Below the pieces are notes generated by a model that searched no databases, was not told the origin of the DNA, and saw only the letters and a program-made list of their open reading frames with translations. From Faucicola osloensis_D (GTDB lineage Bacteria > Pseudomonadota > Gammaproteobacteria > Pseudomonadales > Moraxellaceae), in assembly GCA_020041925.1 (NCBI GenBank), contig CP083409.1: DNA of 64,000 nt; one strand, 5' to 3'. Made by a program: the position numbers and the translations under genes. Numbering within the stretch: position 1 is the stretch's first letter; every line of letters starts with the position of its first letter. Positions 63,806 to 64,000 of this stretch are shown one piece after another.

Positions 63806-64000
63806 ATGACAACTACCGTATTAAGCGTGCTGTTTTTTATTTCTGCCTTGCTCTATTCATCAGTCGGGCATGGGGGCGCATCGGGTTATCTTGCGATGAT
63901 GGGGTTAGTCGGCGTTGCGCCAAGTATGATGAAACCCACCGCACTATGTCTCAATATTTTGGTGTCCATCATTGCATTTTGGCGATTTTATTCTGCAAAA
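63806..64000 (+). CDS. TSUP (TauE/SafE) family permease, cut by window edge
   Basis: ATG 63806 opens a frame that runs to the window end, giving the first 65 residues. They contain a helix and the TSUP glycine motif YSSVGHGGASGYLAMMGL, then APSMMKPTALCLNI, typical of the family's first repeat. It lies 24 bp after moaE and probably ends the molybdenum operon, where a sulfur-anion exporter or an oxyanion transporter would fit. Substrate unknown. It is a different subgroup from the TSUP gene at 5337. Confidence 0.75.
   Translation, partial: MTTTVLSVLFFISALLYSSVGHGGASGYLAMMGLVGVAPSMMKPTALCLNILVSIIAFWRFYSAK

Noticed and set aside
1..64000. CRISPR arrays, insertion sequences, prophage genes, tRNA and rRNA genes
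   Set aside because: Looked for by eye in all gaps. No regularly spaced repeats, transposase-like frames, phage structural genes or cloverleaf/rRNA-like stretches were seen.

Overview
The window is a chromosomal stretch from a gammaproteobacterium, most likely Moraxellaceae of the Moraxella osloensis/Faucicola type. The grounds are the dat/ddc pair for 1,3-diaminopropane synthesis (best known from Acinetobacter), a RibB with a decayed RibA-like tail, a BLUF photoreceptor, an exceptionally long PlsB, and moderate base composition with A/T-rich intergenic DNA. No rRNA, tRNA, insertion sequence, phage gene or CRISPR array was seen. This is gene-dense housekeeping chromosome with a few accessory-looking operons. 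Several genes were given starts inside longer open frames, and each such choice is explained in its entry.

Layout. 1-4.4 kb: end of an unidentified gene, the Ser/Thr symporter sstT, a Thr/Lys-rich exported protein, a DUF1328 membrane peptide, a YbhN-like membrane protein and a DUF1289 protein. 4.6-9.3 kb: yqiA, a TSUP permease, parE, a 53-residue unknown, ynfA and a PlsC-like acyltransferase. 9.6-15 kb: two tandem FKBP isomerases, argA, an exported DUF11-like protein and a patatin lipoprotein. 15-22.6 kb: recG, a 59-residue protein, a Tat-exported PhoD phosphatase, ETF-ubiquinone oxidoreductase and a DUF1285 protein. 22.8-29.8 kb: murI, a DUF4062-like protein, a small acidic protein, an MltB-type transglycosylase, msrA, and the tRNA wobble-uridine genes cmoA (frameshifted) and cmoB. 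29.8-41.5 kb: DUF2788, argS with a SPOR protein, plsB, two thioesterases, ribBX, a membrane-anchored BLUF protein, rarA and a lipoprotein.

42-48 kb: a four-gene export operon (TolC-like, HlyD-like and two ABC-2 permeases) with no ATPase gene in it. 48.2-53.4 kb: sdaA, then the reverse-strand operon dat, a RelA/SpoT-domain protein, ddc. 54.2-64 kb: one long forward-strand operon that encodes a molybdenum aldehyde oxidoreductase (paoABC), its XdhC-type maturation factor, a MocA-type cytidylyltransferase and MoeA, MoaA, MoaC, MoaD and MoaE. It ends in a second TSUP permease cut by the window edge.

Most worth a second look: an alarmone-synthetase-like gene between dat and ddc; a BLUF domain joined to a C-terminal membrane helix; the ATPase-less ABC-2 export operon; a one-base frameshift in a run of seven A in cmoA; a well-formed terminator with no gene in front of it at about 41.7 kb; and several short tandem repeats in front of genes.
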